A DNA stretch of 64,000 nucleotides from Trichococcus shcherbakoviae (GCF_963666195.1 NZ_OY762653.1:2096501-2160500); one strand, 5' to 3'; numbered from the stretch's first letter, positions 47,218-58,636 are shown. The notes: generated by a model from the letters alone, not told the origin. Numbers and translations are program-made.

Positions 47218-48189
47218 ATGGAACAAACTGAAAAAATTTATGACGTCATTGTCATCGGAGCCGGACCAGGCGGAATGACCGCGGCGCTTTACGCATCCCG
47301 TTCCAATTTGAAGACGTTATTGCTGGAGCGTGGTATTCCCGGTGGGGAGATGAACAATACAGCTGAAGTTGAGAATTACCCTGGCTTCAAATCGATTTTA
47401 GGCCCTGAGTTGGCTGAACGGATGTACGAAAGCACAATGCAATTCGGGGCGGAGCATGTTTATGGCGATGTAAAACGAATTGTTGTCGACGGCGATTACC
47501 GTATCGTTGAAGCAGGCAAAAAAACCTATAAGACACGTGCCGTCATCATTGCGACCGGGTCCTACCACCGAAAATTGGGTGTTCCCGGTGAGGAGCAGTA
47601 CAACGGCCGCGGCGTTTCCTATTGTGCCGTCTGTGATGGAGCTTTCTTTAAAGGCAAAAAACTAGCTGTGGTCGGCGGCGGAGATTCTGCCGTGGAGGAA
47701 GGGACTTATTTGACGCAATTCGCGGATGTCAACATCGTGCACAGACGGGATGAGTTGCGGGCTCAAAAAGTCATCCAGGATCGTGCCTTCAAAAATGAGA
47801 AAGTTTCCTTCACTTGGAATGCCATTGTGGAAGAAATCAAGGGCGACGGACAAAAGGTCACTGGCGTGGTGATCCGCAACAAAAATACCAATGAAATCAC
47901 GGAAGAAGCTGTTGACGGTGTCTTCATCTATGTTGGTATCCTGCCGCAATCGGATGCTTTCCTTGATTTAGGGATCACGGATGAAGAGGGCTGGATCATC
48001 ACGAATGAGCACATGGAAACGGCGATACCGGGCATCTTTGCCATCGGGGATGTGCGTCAAAAACTTCTGCGTCAAATTACGACTGCTGTCGGTGATGGCG
48101 GAGAAGCCGGAAACCGCACATTTGCTTACATAGAAGACTTGCATGACCGCTTGGCAGCCGCCGAAGCGGCTGCTGAGACGGTGGACTGA
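47218..48189 (+). CDS. trxB: Thioredoxin-disulfide reductase
   Basis: FAD/NADPH enzyme that keeps thioredoxin reduced. 323 residues. FAD motif IGAGPGGMTAALYASRS near 12-28, redox-active CAVCDG near 139-144, NADPH motif GGGDSAVEEG, and late TAIPGIFAIGDVR. AAGAAGGAGAT upstream. Single gene with its own terminator; the C-terminus is Ala/Glu-rich. Confidence 0.97.
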   Translation: MEQTEKIYDVIVIGAGPGGMTAALYASRSNLKTLLLERGIPGGEMNNTAEVENYPGFKSILGPELAERMYESTMQFGAEHVYGDVKRIVVDGDYRIVEAGKKTYKTRAVIIATGSYHRKLGVPGEEQYNGRGVSYCAVCDGAFFKGKKLAVVGGGDSAVEEGTYLTQFADVNIVHRRDELRAQKVIQDRAFKNEKVSFTWNAIVEEIKGDGQKVTGVVIRNKNTNEITEEAVDGVFIYVGILPQSDAFLDLGITDEEGWIITNEHMETAIPGIFAIGDVRQKLLRQITTAVGDGGEAGNRTFAYIEDLHDRLAAAEAAAETVD

Positions 48190-48244
48190 AAATATTGTCC
48201 ACACAACAACAATGTTATTGTCCAGTTCATTAGTACCCCGAAAG

Positions 48245-48279
48245 TTCACGTTCTGAAATCAGAGCGTGAATTTTTTTTT
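48245..48279 (+). terminator. Terminator after trxB
   Basis: TTCACGTTCTG pairs with CAGAGCGTGAA (one G-U), followed by a 9-T run. Confidence 0.92.
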
Positions 48280-48317
48280 GTAGATTCAATCTTTTCGCTC
48301 AATTGGCATGCAAATAA

Positions 48318-48326
48318 TGTTATAAT
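48318..48326 (+). promoter_or_regulatory. pgm promoter (extended -10)
   Basis: TGT-TATAAT at 48318-48326. A TTGGCA upstream is only 12 bp away and is unlikely to be used as -35. Confidence 0.6.
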
Positions 48327-48358
48327 ATGATTAAACTAATATGGGAAGGATGATGAAA

Positions 48359-50086
48359 ATGTCTTATCAAGAAACCATCGAGCAATGGAATGATTTTGCC
48401 TTATTAGAACCTACATTAAAAGAAGAATTAAAATCTTTGGAGGGAAATGAAGAAGCACTGAAAGATGCCTTTTTTGCTCCGCTGGAATTCGGAACTGCCG
48501 GAATGCGCGGCATCCTGGGAGTCGGGATCAATCGGATGAACATCTACACAGTCCGCCAAGCGACCGAAGGCTTGGCTCGTTTGATGGAGGCAAAAGGTGA
48601 AGAAGCGAAAAAACGCGGCGTCGCGATCGCTTACGATTCCAGACACCAATCTCCGGAGTTTGCGATGGAGGCAGCGAAAACATTGGGTGCACACGGCATT
48701 CCGGCTTTCGTTTTTGAAAGCTTACGCCCCACACCTGAATTATCCTTTGCGGTAAGACATTTGAATGCGCTAACAGGGATCATGATCACAGCGAGCCACA
48801 ACCCGGCTGATTACAACGGTTATAAAGTCTATGGAGACGACGGCGGCCAGATGCCACCTGCCGATGCGGACGCTTTGACTGATTATGTGAGAGCAATTGA
48901 AAATCCACTGACCATCCAAGTGGGCGATGAAGCAGAGCTGAAAGCAGCGGGCTTGATCAAAATGCTTAGGGAAGAGGTCGATGCAACTTACCTTGACCTT
49001 GTCAAAACAGTGACCGTCGATCCTGCCCTTGTCCATGAAATGAGCAAAGAAATGAAATTGGTCTTCACGCCGCTGCATGGAACCGGGCAGATGCTGGGTG
49101 AACGTGCTTTGAAGAATGCCGGATTTGAAGGCATCTATCTCGTGCCGGAACAGGCAGTGGCCGATCCAAATTTCTCAACCGTGAAATCACCGAATCCGGA
49201 AGAAGCTGGCGCATTTGAGTATGCCATCAAACTTGGAACGGAATTGGATGCGGATATTTTGGTTGCGACCGATCCGGATGCTGACCGCTTGGGCGCGGCC
49301 GTCCGCAAAGCAAAAGGCGAGTACGTTGTTCTGACAGGTAATCAGATTGCTTCATTGATGCTGGATTACTTGCTGCGCGCGAAAAAAGCGGCCGGCACAT
49401 TGCCAGCCAACGGCACAGCCCTGAAATCGATCGTATCGAGCGAGTTGCCGACAGCAATCGCCAAATCTTATGGAGCGGACATGGTGGATGTACTGACCGG
49501 TTTCAAATTCATCGCAGAAAAAATCAAGCAATACGAAGAAGATCACAGTAAAGAATTCTTGTTCGGCTTCGAGGAAAGCTACGGTTATCTTGCAAAACCT
49601 TTCGTTCGCGATAAAGACGCCATCCAGGCCCTCGTGTTGATTGCCGAAGTAGCTGCGTACTACAAGAAAAAAGGTCAAACGCTGTACGATGGCTTGGTCG
49701 AAATTTTCGAAACACATGGCTATTATAAAGAACAGACGATTTCCGTTACGATGTCCGGCATCACCGGAGCAGAAAAAATCAAAGCGCTGATGGCCCAATT
49801 CCGTACGGAAGCACCAGCGGATTTCGCAGGCATCGCCGTATCGATCACGGAAGACTTCGGCAACTCTACAAAGACATTCTCTGACGGCTCCACTGAAAGC
49901 ATCGATATGCCGAGCTCGAATGTGCTGAAATATTTCCTGGAGGACGGCAGCTGGGTCGCCATCCGCCCAAGCGGAACAGAACCAAAAATCAAATTCTATA
50001 TCGGTGCCAAAGCGGAAAGCCAAGCCGCAGTCGATGAAAAAGTCGCTGCTTTTGAAACAAGCATCCGTACTTTGACCGCTGAATAA
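48359..50086 (+). CDS. pgm: Phospho-sugar mutase (phosphoglucomutase)
   Basis: Interconverts glucose-6-phosphate and glucose-1-phosphate (or the mannose forms). 575 residues. Phosphoserine loop [19 protein letters not shown] near 140-158, metal loop TDPDADRLG near 304, sugar-binding GFEESYGYL near 405 and phosphate-binding [17 protein letters not shown] near 535. ATG 48359 is chosen, 9 bp after GGAAGGA; ATGs at 48341, 48350 and 48353 are in the same frame. It feeds GalU. Confidence 0.94.
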   Translation: MSYQETIEQWNDFALLEPTLKEELKSLEGNEEALKDAFFAPLEFGTAGMRGILGVGINRMNIYTVRQATEGLARLMEAKGEEAKKRGVAIAYDSRHQSPEFAMEAAKTLGAHGIPAFVFESLRPTPELSFAVRHLNALTGIMITASHNPADYNGYKVYGDDGGQMPPADADALTDYVRAIENPLTIQVGDEAELKAAGLIKMLREEVDATYLDLVKTVTVDPALVHEMSKEMKLVFTPLHGTGQMLGERALKNAGFEGIYLVPEQAVADPNFSTVKSPNPEEAGAFEYAIKLGTELDADILVATDPDADRLGAAVRKAKGEYVVLTGNQIASLMLDYLLRAKKAAGTLPANGTALKSIVSSELPTAIAKSYGADMVDVLTGFKFIAEKIKQYEEDHSKEFLFGFEESYGYLAKPFVRDKDAIQALVLIAEVAAYYKKKGQTLYDGLVEIFETHGYYKEQTISVTMSGITGAEKIKALMAQFRTEAPADFAGIAVSITEDFGNSTKTFSDGSTESIDMPSSNVLKYFLEDGSWVAIRPSGTEPKIKFYIGAKAESQAAVDEKVAAFETSIRTLTAE

Positions 50087-50101
50087 TCCGAAATAAACTA
50101 A

Positions 50102-50136
50102 AAAAAGGAAGTCCGAAGATTACGGACTTCCTTTTT
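50102..50136 (+). terminator. Bidirectional terminator between pgm and azoR
   Basis: AAAAAGGAAGTCCG (50102-50115) pairs perfectly with CGGACTTCCTTTTT (50123-50136), giving a T-tract on both strands between convergent genes. Confidence 0.95.
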
Positions 50137-50151
50137 GCTGTGGATTGTTCA

Positions 50152-50772
50152 TCAGAATGTTTTGGCCAGTTGTTTGGCTTTTTCGATCGCATCCGCAACA
50201 ATTTCATCGGCACGATCCGGATATGTGTCCATACCTTCAACGAATAGTTGTGAAATCTCCTCGACCCCCAGAAAATGGAAAATGCTCTTGATGTACTGGC
50301 TGGCAGGATCGCTTCCGTCGAAAATGCCGCCATTCGCTTGGATATGCAACAATTTCTTGTCCGGGACCATTCCGACTGCTCCGGATTCCGTGTAACGGAA
50401 TGTCTGACCAGCAACTGTGATAGTGTCGATCCATGTCTTCAGGCGACTGGGAACATGCATGTTCCATAATGGATTGGCGATGATGATCTTATCCATGGAA
50501 ACAAAATCATCGGTATAGTGATTGAACAGCGTCACTTTTTCTTGCTGACGGGAAGTCAACTGATCAAAAAGCACGCCTTTCGATAATTCCTTCCAGGCTG
50601 TCAAAAGATCCCGATCGATCTCAGGGATGGCGACTTCATAAAGATTCATGTCTTTGATGCGATCATAAGGATTCAAAGCTTTGTATTCCTCCAGAAAAGC
50701 ATCCAAAACTTTCATGGAGCGGGATACACTGCTGTCGAACGGATGCGCGCGCACAACTAAAACTCTGGCCAT
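50152..50772 (-). CDS. azoR: FMN-dependent NADH azoreductase / quinone reductase
   Basis: 206 residues, flavodoxin fold. FMN-binding start VLVVRAHPFDSSVSRSM, then NPLWNMHVPSRLKTWID near 98-114 and GGIFDG near 140, all typical of AzoR. It reduces quinones and azo compounds, and is often a thiol- or quinone-stress enzyme. ATG at 50772 follows GAAAGAAGG; a longer frame upstream lacks a site. Faces pgm across a shared terminator. Confidence 0.92.
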   Translation of the reverse strand: MARVLVVRAHPFDSSVSRSMKVLDAFLEEYKALNPYDRIKDMNLYEVAIPEIDRDLLTAWKELSKGVLFDQLTSRQQEKVTLFNHYTDDFVSMDKIIIANPLWNMHVPSRLKTWIDTITVAGQTFRYTESGAVGMVPDKKLLHIQANGGIFDGSDPASQYIKSIFHFLGVEEISQLFVEGMDTYPDRADEIVADAIEKAKQLAKTF

Positions 50773-50920
50773 AGAAAAACCTTCTTTCCAATTGTTATAC
50801 CTTAATGATACCATTTGCACGCAAAGATAAGAAAGCATAACCCATCACCGACAGGATGATTCGCTGACCAAAAACGGAAGAGGGGTTCCCGGATGAATTG
50901 AAGCAGCAATCAGTGGTCTG

Positions 50921-51107
50921 TTCTCCTCTGGCGAACGGAGGCTTCGCCGGAGTTCGGCCCACAGACAGTATGCGTACTCCGGTTAGGGGTGGTTCGCGGG
51001 AGTTCAGGCTGATTGTCGGTGGCGTTCTCCGGCTAAAGACCGCTCACCGGAGCTAGGCAGCATTTCGGACGCGCTCCTCCGGTCAGCTGGCCGCGCAGAA
51101 ACAGGCG
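50921..51107. repeat. Array of about 50-bp degenerate GC-rich repeats
   Basis: Four imperfect units have their CTCC cores at 50923, 50977, 51027 and 51077, a spacing of 54, 50 and 50 bp. Three are introduced by GCG; a typical unit reads GCG-t-w-CTCCGG-yTA, about ten bases, CCGGAG-TTCGGC, then a variable part with TCGG. Each unit contains a partial CTCCGG/CCGGAG palindrome. Units differ in many positions, and there is no open frame or ribosome site. The rest of the gap (50773-50920) shows only the azoR leader. Confidence 0.65.
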
Positions 51108-51146
51108 CACAAAAACAGGAGCCTCCGCGCTAGGAGGCTCCTGTTT
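51108..51146 (-). terminator. Terminator after asnB
   Basis: AAACAGGAGCCTCC (51113-51126) pairs perfectly with GGAGGCTCCTGTTT (51133-51146). On the minus strand a T-run follows. Confidence 0.93.
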
Positions 51147-51161
51147 CTGATTTATGTAATC

Positions 51162-53039
51162 TTAAGCTACGAAAGCTTCCGCAGACAGAGGCGTTTCATC
51201 GATGAAGAAACGTTTGTACCAGACGAGGAAGATGTAGGCGGTCCAAATCTGACGGCCGTAATCCAATTTCTTCGTATAGTTGTCATCGAGGATCTGCACG
51301 AGTTTATCGGTGTCGAAAAATTCTGCCGCATAGTCTGAAGCGAATGCTTTTCTGACTTCGTTGTAGAATTCTTCTTCACGCAGCCAGTGACGGATAGGAG
51401 TAGGGAAGCCCAACTTCGGACGTTTCGCCCATTCTTCCGGCAGGACATCGGCAGCCGCTCTGCGCAGCACATATTTCGTATCGATTTCGTTGACGCGGTA
51501 ATCGGAAGGGATGCGTTTCGCCAATTCCATGACTTCTTTATCCAGGAAAGGTACACGCAGCTCCAACGAGTGGGCCATACTCATCTTGTCGGCTTTCAAC
51601 AGGATATCCCCAGGCATCCAAAGGTTCAGATCGAGATACTGCATCTTTGTCACGTCATCCTGGTCTTTGACTTCATCATAGATCGGTTTGGTGATCGAAC
51701 GGATATCCGGGCCATTTTTGTAGGCCGGCTTCAGGATATCCACAGCTTCTTCTTCGTCCCAGACGATGGCCTGGCCGATGAAGCGTTCTTCCACTTTTTG
51801 GCCACCTTTGACCAAGAAGGTCGTCAGGGTATTCCTCGGCAGTTTATGGGCCAATTTTCCGATGCCTTTTCTCAGGCTATAAGGGACCTTTTCATAGGTC
51901 TCCATTTTCTTGGATGGTTCATACCAAGAGTAGCCGCCGAAAATTTCATCTGCGCCTTCACCCGAAAGCACGACCGTAACATCTTTCTTCGCCAATTCGG
52001 CCAAGAAATACAACGGAACGGAAGATGGATTCGATTGCGGTTCATCCATATGGTATTGGATGGTAGGCAGGGCATGGAAAGCTTCCTCTGGCGAGATGTA
52101 CTTGCGGACATTCTCGATGCCCAGAATTTCGGAAAGATCGGCAGCCTGGTTGGTTTCGTTGAACATTTTTTCATATTCGGAGAAGCCTACCGAGAAAGAT
52201 TTTTCCGGTTTCATCAGAGCTGTGATCAGGCTGGAATCAACGCCGCCGGAAAGGAAAGCGCCGGTCTTCACGTCACTGATTTTGTGGGCGCGGACGGAAT
52301 CGGCCATCGTTGCTTTGATTTCCTCCACATAGCTCTCCAAAGTGCCGTTTTCGGCATGGAATTTCTTGTCCCAATATTCGACCGTATGGATATCGTTGCC
52401 TTTCAGCACCATATAATGCGCCGGTTTCAATTTGTGGACGCCTTTGAAGAAGGTTTCGCCCATCGAAGAGTATTGCAGCGTCAAGTAAGGGCGCAAAGCA
52501 TCCTTGTTCACTTCTTTGATGAAAGCAGGGTGAGCCAAAAATGACTTGATTTCAGAACCGAAAAGCAAGCTGCCGTCGGTTGTGTTTGTCGTATAGTACA
52601 ACGGTTTGATGCCGAAGCCGTCACGGGCGATGAACATTGTATCGTTCACTTTGTCCCAGATCGCGAACGCGAACATGCCGCGCAGTTGTTTCACGAAGTC
52701 ATAACCGTATTCTTTGTAGCCGTAGATCAAAACTTCACTGTCCGTTTTGGAATGGAAGACGTGTCCTTTTTGCTTCAGATCTTCGCGCAACTCCTGGAAG
52801 TTGAAGATTTCGCCGTTGAACACCAATACCAAATTTCCGTCAGCACTGTACATCGGTTGCTTCCCGTTATCGGAAAGGTCGATGATGCTCAATCGGCGGA
52901 AGCCTAACGTTACCTTGTCATCAGAAAACATGCCGCCGCTGTCTGGTCCGCGGTGGACGATTCTGTTCATCATACCTTCAATCACAGTCTGATGGTTCCA
53001 TGCAGTCGATCCATGGATATATCCAACAAAACCACACAT
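51162..53039 (-). CDS. asnB: Asparagine synthetase, glutamine-hydrolysing
   Basis: Makes asparagine from aspartate with glutamine as nitrogen donor. 625 residues. Begins Met-Cys-Gly-Phe, so Cys2 is the glutaminase nucleophile; IVHRGPDSGG and FNGEIFNF follow. The synthetase domain has SGGVDSSLITAL near 258 and LSGEGADEIFGGYSWY near 355. AAGGAGTGG upstream. It has its own promoter and terminator, on the minus strand downstream of the opuC genes. Confidence 0.96.
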   Translation of the reverse strand: MCGFVGYIHGSTAWNHQTVIEGMMNRIVHRGPDSGGMFSDDKVTLGFRRLSIIDLSDNGKQPMYSADGNLVLVFNGEIFNFQELREDLKQKGHVFHSKTDSEVLIYGYKEYGYDFVKQLRGMFAFAIWDKVNDTMFIARDGFGIKPLYYTTNTTDGSLLFGSEIKSFLAHPAFIKEVNKDALRPYLTLQYSSMGETFFKGVHKLKPAHYMVLKGNDIHTVEYWDKKFHAENGTLESYVEEIKATMADSVRAHKISDVKTGAFLSGGVDSSLITALMKPEKSFSVGFSEYEKMFNETNQAADLSEILGIENVRKYISPEEAFHALPTIQYHMDEPQSNPSSVPLYFLAELAKKDVTVVLSGEGADEIFGGYSWYEPSKKMETYEKVPYSLRKGIGKLAHKLPRNTLTTFLVKGGQKVEERFIGQAIVWDEEEAVDILKPAYKNGPDIRSITKPIYDEVKDQDDVTKMQYLDLNLWMPGDILLKADKMSMAHSLELRVPFLDKEVMELAKRIPSDYRVNEIDTKYVLRRAAADVLPEEWAKRPKLGFPTPIRHWLREEEFYNEVRKAFASDYAAEFFDTDKLVQILDDNYTKKLDYGRQIWTAYIFLVWYKRFFIDETPLSAEAFVA

Positions 53040-53101
53040 TTATACCACTCCTTAAGTATCTCTTGCTAGATCAGAATGTCTGTCCGTCTAGAGTCCAATC
53101 T

Positions 53102-53110
53102 ATTCTATCA
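53102..53110 (-). promoter_or_regulatory. asnB promoter (extended -10)
   Basis: On the minus strand TGA-TAGAAT (53110 to 53102), about 60 bp before the start. Confidence 0.55.
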
Positions 53111-53171
53111 CAAATGGAAAATCATTAAAAGAAATTATCCGAGGGGAAAGCTCTGCGGAATTTCCAGAAAT

Positions 53172-53209
53172 CAAAAAAAAAGGCGTTCCACTTTGTCTGG
53201 AACCGCCTT
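53172..53209 (-). terminator. Terminator after opuCD
   Basis: On the minus strand AAGGCG-g-TTCCA pairs with TGGAA-c-GCCTT and is followed by a 9-T run. Confidence 0.92.
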
Positions 53210-53240
53210 GTCCTTCGATTTCACTGCTCATTTTTTGCGC

Positions 53241-53915
53241 TCAACGGTTACGTTTAACTTTGCTGGAAGGGTCCAGACGTTTTTCCATCAGACCCAACAG
53301 CCAATCCGCCAGAACGGCCATCAAGGCAGTCGGGATTGCGCCGGCAAGAATGATCGCTGTCCCGTTCGTCGCATTGACACCGCGGGAAATGATATCCCCC
53401 AAACCGCCGGCGCCGATGAAGGTGCCGATAGCGGTGATGCCGATTGCAACGACCAAGGCATTCCGCAAGCCGGCCATGATGACGGAAAGCGACAACGGCA
53501 ATTCGACCAGATAAGTCAATTGCATCCGCGTCATCCCCATGCCTTTACCCGTATCCAACAGAGCGGCATCCACATTTCGCACACCGGTATAGGTGTTTTT
53601 GATGATCGGCAGCAACGAATACAGGAAGACTGTGGCAATTACGGTATCCGACCCGAGCCCGAGTCCCAGCATCAAAATGGACAACAGGGCCAGGGAAGGG
53701 ATGGTCTGGATGACATTGGCGGCGCCGATGATCCAATCCGCCAGTTTTTTATTGCGTGCGATCCAGAAACCGAGTGGGATCGCCACAATTGCCGCGAACA
53801 GCACCCCATAAATGGAAATCAGAAAATGGCGGGTGAACTGTTCGAAAACATAGCTGCCATTTTCTCTATAATAGTAAAGAAGCTGCTGGAGCATATTCAT
53901 TTCACTTAGGTTCAT
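53241..53915 (-). CDS. opuCD: Osmolyte ABC transporter permease (OpuCD-like)
   Basis: 224 residues, five to six membrane segments. Family blocks IPLGFWIARNKKL, IQTIPSLALLSILM and GLGDIISRGVNA, and an EAA-like loop DTGKGMGMTRMQLTYLVELP near 125-145. Last gene of opuCA-CB-CC-CD; the start shares one base with the opuCC stop (TGATG), with AAAGGAGGGAG upstream. The importer takes up glycine betaine, carnitine or choline; the exact substrate cannot be read. Confidence 0.9.
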   Translation of the reverse strand: MNLSEMNMLQQLLYYYRENGSYVFEQFTRHFLISIYGVLFAAIVAIPLGFWIARNKKLADWIIGAANVIQTIPSLALLSILMLGLGLGSDTVIATVFLYSLLPIIKNTYTGVRNVDAALLDTGKGMGMTRMQLTYLVELPLSLSVIMAGLRNALVVAIGITAIGTFIGAGGLGDIISRGVNATNGTAIILAGAIPTALMAVLADWLLGLMEKRLDPSSKVKRNR

Positions 53916-54865
53916 CAGTCTCCCTCCTTTAAGGATGTGACTTCTTTATCTTCAAAATAGCTGTTCTCTTCCAAGAAATTTTGGGCGACCGTTTGGGCTT
54001 CCACCAAGTCGTTATCGACTTCGTAGTTCATCGCCTGCATCATCTCGTCAGTCAGCGTGTCCTCCAATTTCAGCAGGATAGTCTCCAGTTCAGGATAAGC
54101 TTCCAGAATTTCTTTTGTGGCGACAGGACTGGCGTCATAAGGTGGGAACAGCTGCAGATCGTCTTCGAGAACGACCAGGTCGTAGCTCGCGATCCGTCCG
54201 TCTGTGGAATAGCCCAAAACGATGTCCATTTCGTCCGCTTGCAAAGCGTCATAGACGAGACCAACCTGCATCGGGTAGACGCGCTGGAAATCAAAGCCAT
54301 AGGTATCTTTGAAGGATTCGTACCCGTCGCCTTCCCGCTCCATCCAAGAGTTGTCGACGCCGGCCCTCAAATCCGGAGCCAATGTCGCTAAGTCGCTGAT
54401 GGTTTCCAAATTATTTTCTTCGGCAAATTCACGTGTCACCAAGAAGGCATACGTGTTGGCAAAACCATAGGATGGGAACCAAACTTGATCGAATTTTTCA
54501 TCGAAACCCTTGACGACCGTCTCGAAAGCCAATGCGGGATCCGTAAGAGGCTCCATGCCCAATTCACCGGTCAGGGACGTCCCTGTGTAGCGGACAGCCG
54601 ATACATTTGCATCCCCGCCGATCATAGCTTGGTGATTCAAGGTAGATGATCCAAGATTATTGACCATATCGACGGAAGCATCCGGCAGGTAATGTTCGAC
54701 CATCCCTCTGACCATATAACTCAATAGTTGCATTTCTGTCGTTGTCCCACCGGTGATGACGATGCCTTCATTGTTCACAGATGCGCCAAGCCCAGGCAAA
54801 GAGCAGGCGGCCAACAAAAGTGACGTCAGCGGAAACAGCAACCATTTCTTCATGTTTTTCTTCAT
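53915..54865 (-). CDS. opuCC: Osmolyte-binding lipoprotein (OpuCC-like)
   Basis: 316 residues. Lipoprotein signal peptide with lipobox LLAAC (Cys 21). The mature part is an OpuAC-type quaternary-amine binding domain with GGTTTEMQLLSYMVRGM, NNLGSSTLNHQAMIGGD, VLGYSTDGRIASYDLVVLED-type lobes. AAAGGAGG upstream. Separate from the permeases, so this is the four-gene OpuC/OpuB layout rather than the fused type. Confidence 0.91.
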   Translation of the reverse strand: MKKNMKKWLLFPLTSLLLAACSLPGLGASVNNEGIVITGGTTTEMQLLSYMVRGMVEHYLPDASVDMVNNLGSSTLNHQAMIGGDANVSAVRYTGTSLTGELGMEPLTDPALAFETVVKGFDEKFDQVWFPSYGFANTYAFLVTREFAEENNLETISDLATLAPDLRAGVDNSWMEREGDGYESFKDTYGFDFQRVYPMQVGLVYDALQADEMDIVLGYSTDGRIASYDLVVLEDDLQLFPPYDASPVATKEILEAYPELETILLKLEDTLTDEMMQAMNYEVDNDLVEAQTVAQNFLEENSYFEDKEVTSLKEGD

Positions 54866-54867
54866 AA

Positions 54868-55506
54868 TCAGTTTCCTCCTTTTGCAGATGTTGTCTGTGG
54901 AGAAACGAATCGTTCAAGCTTTCCAAGCAGGAAATCAGCCAATAAAGCCAATACGGTCACCGGTAAAGTTCCCCAAATGATCATTTCTTGATCGTATACA
55001 TTCAATCCGTTAAAAATATAATCACCCAAACCGCCGGCTCCTATATACGAAGCAAGCGTCGCCCAGGCAATGACGTACACTCCGGCCAAGCGGATTCCGG
55101 ACATGATGACCGGTGCAGCCAAAGGCAATTTCACCTGCAGAATGATCTGATTGTCGGTCAAACCCATCCCTTTTGCTGAGTCGATGATGTTGCTGTCCAC
55201 ATTTGAGATGCCGATGAACGTATTACGCAGAATCGGCAACAAGGAATAGATGAACAAAGCCACAATCGCCGGAAGTTTTCCAATCCCGAATAATGGGATC
55301 ATCAAAGCGAGTAAAGCCAGGGAAGGGATCGTTTGGAGAATCGACACAAAACTGATGATAAAACTGGAGTAACGCTTGAAGCGGGTCAAGGCGATGCCCA
55401 AAGGAACGGCAACCAGAACGCCAAGCATCAGAGCTAATGCTGAGATGTAGAAATGCTCACCTGTTTTGAAGAGTAACTCGGAACCGTTCGTTGTCAAAAA
55501 GTCCAT
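54868..55506 (-). CDS. opuCB: Osmolyte ABC transporter permease (OpuCB-like)
   Basis: 212 residues from ATG 55506. ATGs or a GTG at 55509, 55512 and 55515 are in frame, but AAGGGG fits 55506 best. Begins MDFLTTNGSELLFKTGEHFY, close to the known OpuCB start. Membrane segments with VPLGIALTRFKR, LQTIPSLALLALM and GAGGLGDYIFNGLN, and the coupling loop DSAKGMGLTDNQIILQVKLP. Two bases separate its stop from opuCC. Confidence 0.9.
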   Translation of the reverse strand: MDFLTTNGSELLFKTGEHFYISALALMLGVLVAVPLGIALTRFKRYSSFIISFVSILQTIPSLALLALMIPLFGIGKLPAIVALFIYSLLPILRNTFIGISNVDSNIIDSAKGMGLTDNQIILQVKLPLAAPVIMSGIRLAGVYVIAWATLASYIGAGGLGDYIFNGLNVYDQEMIIWGTLPVTVLALLADFLLGKLERFVSPQTTSAKGGN

Positions 55507-55511
55507 CATCA

Positions 55512-56693
55512 TCACCCCTTAACCGTTTCGATGTCTGCGGTCGTTTCGATTACTTCTTCAGCCGGCATTTCAGGTTCTATGTCTCCCCATATCGTATCGT
55601 ATACCATGTCCACAATAGAAGTGCGGGTAATCAAGCCGATCAGATGTTTTTTTGCATCCACGACAGGAATGTTTTTGTAACCCAATTTCAGGATACGCTG
55701 CAAAGCATCCCGAACGAGTGTGCCTTCACGGACAAAAGAAACTTCACTCATGATTTCGCCAGCAGTGACCGGCCTGCGGCGGTTCTGGTTGATCGCTTCG
55801 ACGCTCAACATGCCCAACAAGACATCTTCCGCATCTGTCACAAACAAGCTGTCAACACGACGCGTGCGCATCAGTTTGATCGCTTCTGATAGATTTTGAT
55901 CAGTCGAAACGGATACCGGACCAAGGATCATGATTTGTTCCACTGTGCGGTAATTCGTGCGCGCTTGGCTGAGGCGTTCCTCGCCGATGAAGTTTTCAAC
56001 GAATTCGTTCGCGGGGTCCATCAGGATATTGTCGGGAGTATCAAATTGGACGACTTTTCCTTCCTGCATGATGACAATCCGGTCTGCCAGTTTCAAAGCT
56101 TCATCCATATCGTGGGTTACGAAGATGACCGTTTTGCCCAATTCCTGCTGCAGCTGTTTGACAAGTTCCTGCAGAGAATCACGAGTGATCGGATCCAAAG
56201 CTCCGAAAGGTTCATCCATTAAAATGATGTCTTGGTCGGCTGCCAACGCACGGATAACACCGATACGTTGTTGCTGGCCGCCGGATAGTTCAGATGGGTA
56301 GCGTTCCAAAAAATCCAACGGAAGATCGACTTTTTGAATCAGCTCTTCTGCTATTTTTCTTTGTTTTTCGACAGGCCATTTCAGTAATTTTGGAACCATG
56401 ACGATGTTTTCGAAGATGGTCATGTGTGGCATCAGACCGATTTGCTGGATGACGTAGCCGATTTGGCGACGCAATTCCACTGCATTCATGTCCTTGATGT
56501 TTTTCCCATCGATCAGGATTTCACCGGAGGACGGTTCGATCATCCGGTTGATCATCCGCATGGAGGTTGTTTTGCCGCTGCCGCTTGTTCCGATGAATAC
56601 AATGAACTCTCCATCATTGAATGTCAGGTTCAGGGAGTCCACGGCAATTTTCCCGCCCGGGAACTTTTTGGTTAAGTCTTTGAATTCTATCAT
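55512..56693 (-). CDS. opuCA: Osmolyte ABC transporter ATPase with CBS domains (OpuCA-like)
   Basis: 393 residues. ATPase domain with Walker A GTSGSGKTTSMRMINRM near 37, Q-loop VIQQIGLMPHM, signature [16 protein letters not shown] near 137 and Walker B ILMDEPFGALDP. Two CBS domains follow at about 255-305 and 315-370; in the OpuA family such domains sense ionic strength. ATG 56693 is preferred; GTG 56702 lies inside its ribosome site AGAGGTGA. First gene of a four-gene minus-strand operon, divergent from glpK. Confidence 0.92.
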   Translation of the reverse strand: MIEFKDLTKKFPGGKIAVDSLNLTFNDGEFIVFIGTSGSGKTTSMRMINRMIEPSSGEILIDGKNIKDMNAVELRRQIGYVIQQIGLMPHMTIFENIVMVPKLLKWPVEKQRKIAEELIQKVDLPLDFLERYPSELSGGQQQRIGVIRALAADQDIILMDEPFGALDPITRDSLQELVKQLQQELGKTVIFVTHDMDEALKLADRIVIMQEGKVVQFDTPDNILMDPANEFVENFIGEERLSQARTNYRTVEQIMILGPVSVSTDQNLSEAIKLMRTRRVDSLFVTDAEDVLLGMLSVEAINQNRRRPVTAGEIMSEVSFVREGTLVRDALQRILKLGYKNIPVVDAKKHLIGLITRTSIVDMVYDTIWGDIEPEMPAEEVIETTADIETVKG

Positions 56694-56891
56694 AGGTTTC
56701 ACCTCTTGTTTAATTTTTATTTCACAAATCTCTTACTCTACCTTACCCCGCAAGGAAGCCTTTTTGCAAATGTTATGGCTGGAACTTTGTGAAAAATACA
56801 CATTTATGGGAGGGCTTACACCGTTGTGGTGACGGTATATTTTTGGAAAATATTTATATTTTGAAATCAGTCCATTCTGAATGACATAAAA

Positions 56892-56990
56892 TTGACAAAA
56901 TAGGTTTTTCAATATAATTAAGATGTAGTTCCTAAGTCAGGCTGATAACAAAGAAAAATAATTGGGATTCGTCGAAAAGAATGCTAGGAT
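56892..56990 (+). promoter_or_regulatory. glpK promoter region
   Basis: Two candidates: TTGACA-15 bp-TATAAT (56892-56918) and TTGGGA-17 bp-TAGGAT with TGC before the -10 (56962-56990). The intergenic stretch 56694-57084 also holds the opuCA promoter on the minus strand, which I could not place, and a small ACCGT/ACGGT hairpin near 56818-56840. Confidence 0.5.
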
Positions 56991-57018
56991 AATAACAGAG
57001 GCAAATACGTGCAGATGA

Positions 57019-58602
<1,584 letters not shown>

Positions 58603-58636
58603 AATATTCAGAAACAGACAAATGATACACCCGGTA

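Noticed and set aside
50921-51107. CRISPR array
   Set aside because: Units are too divergent, palindromic cores are spread through each unit, there are no constant repeats with unique spacers, and no cas genes lie nearby.
51387-52544. 385-codon open frame on the plus strand
   Set aside because: Complete antisense shadow of asnB with the low-complexity, Phe/Arg/His-rich composition typical of such shadows.
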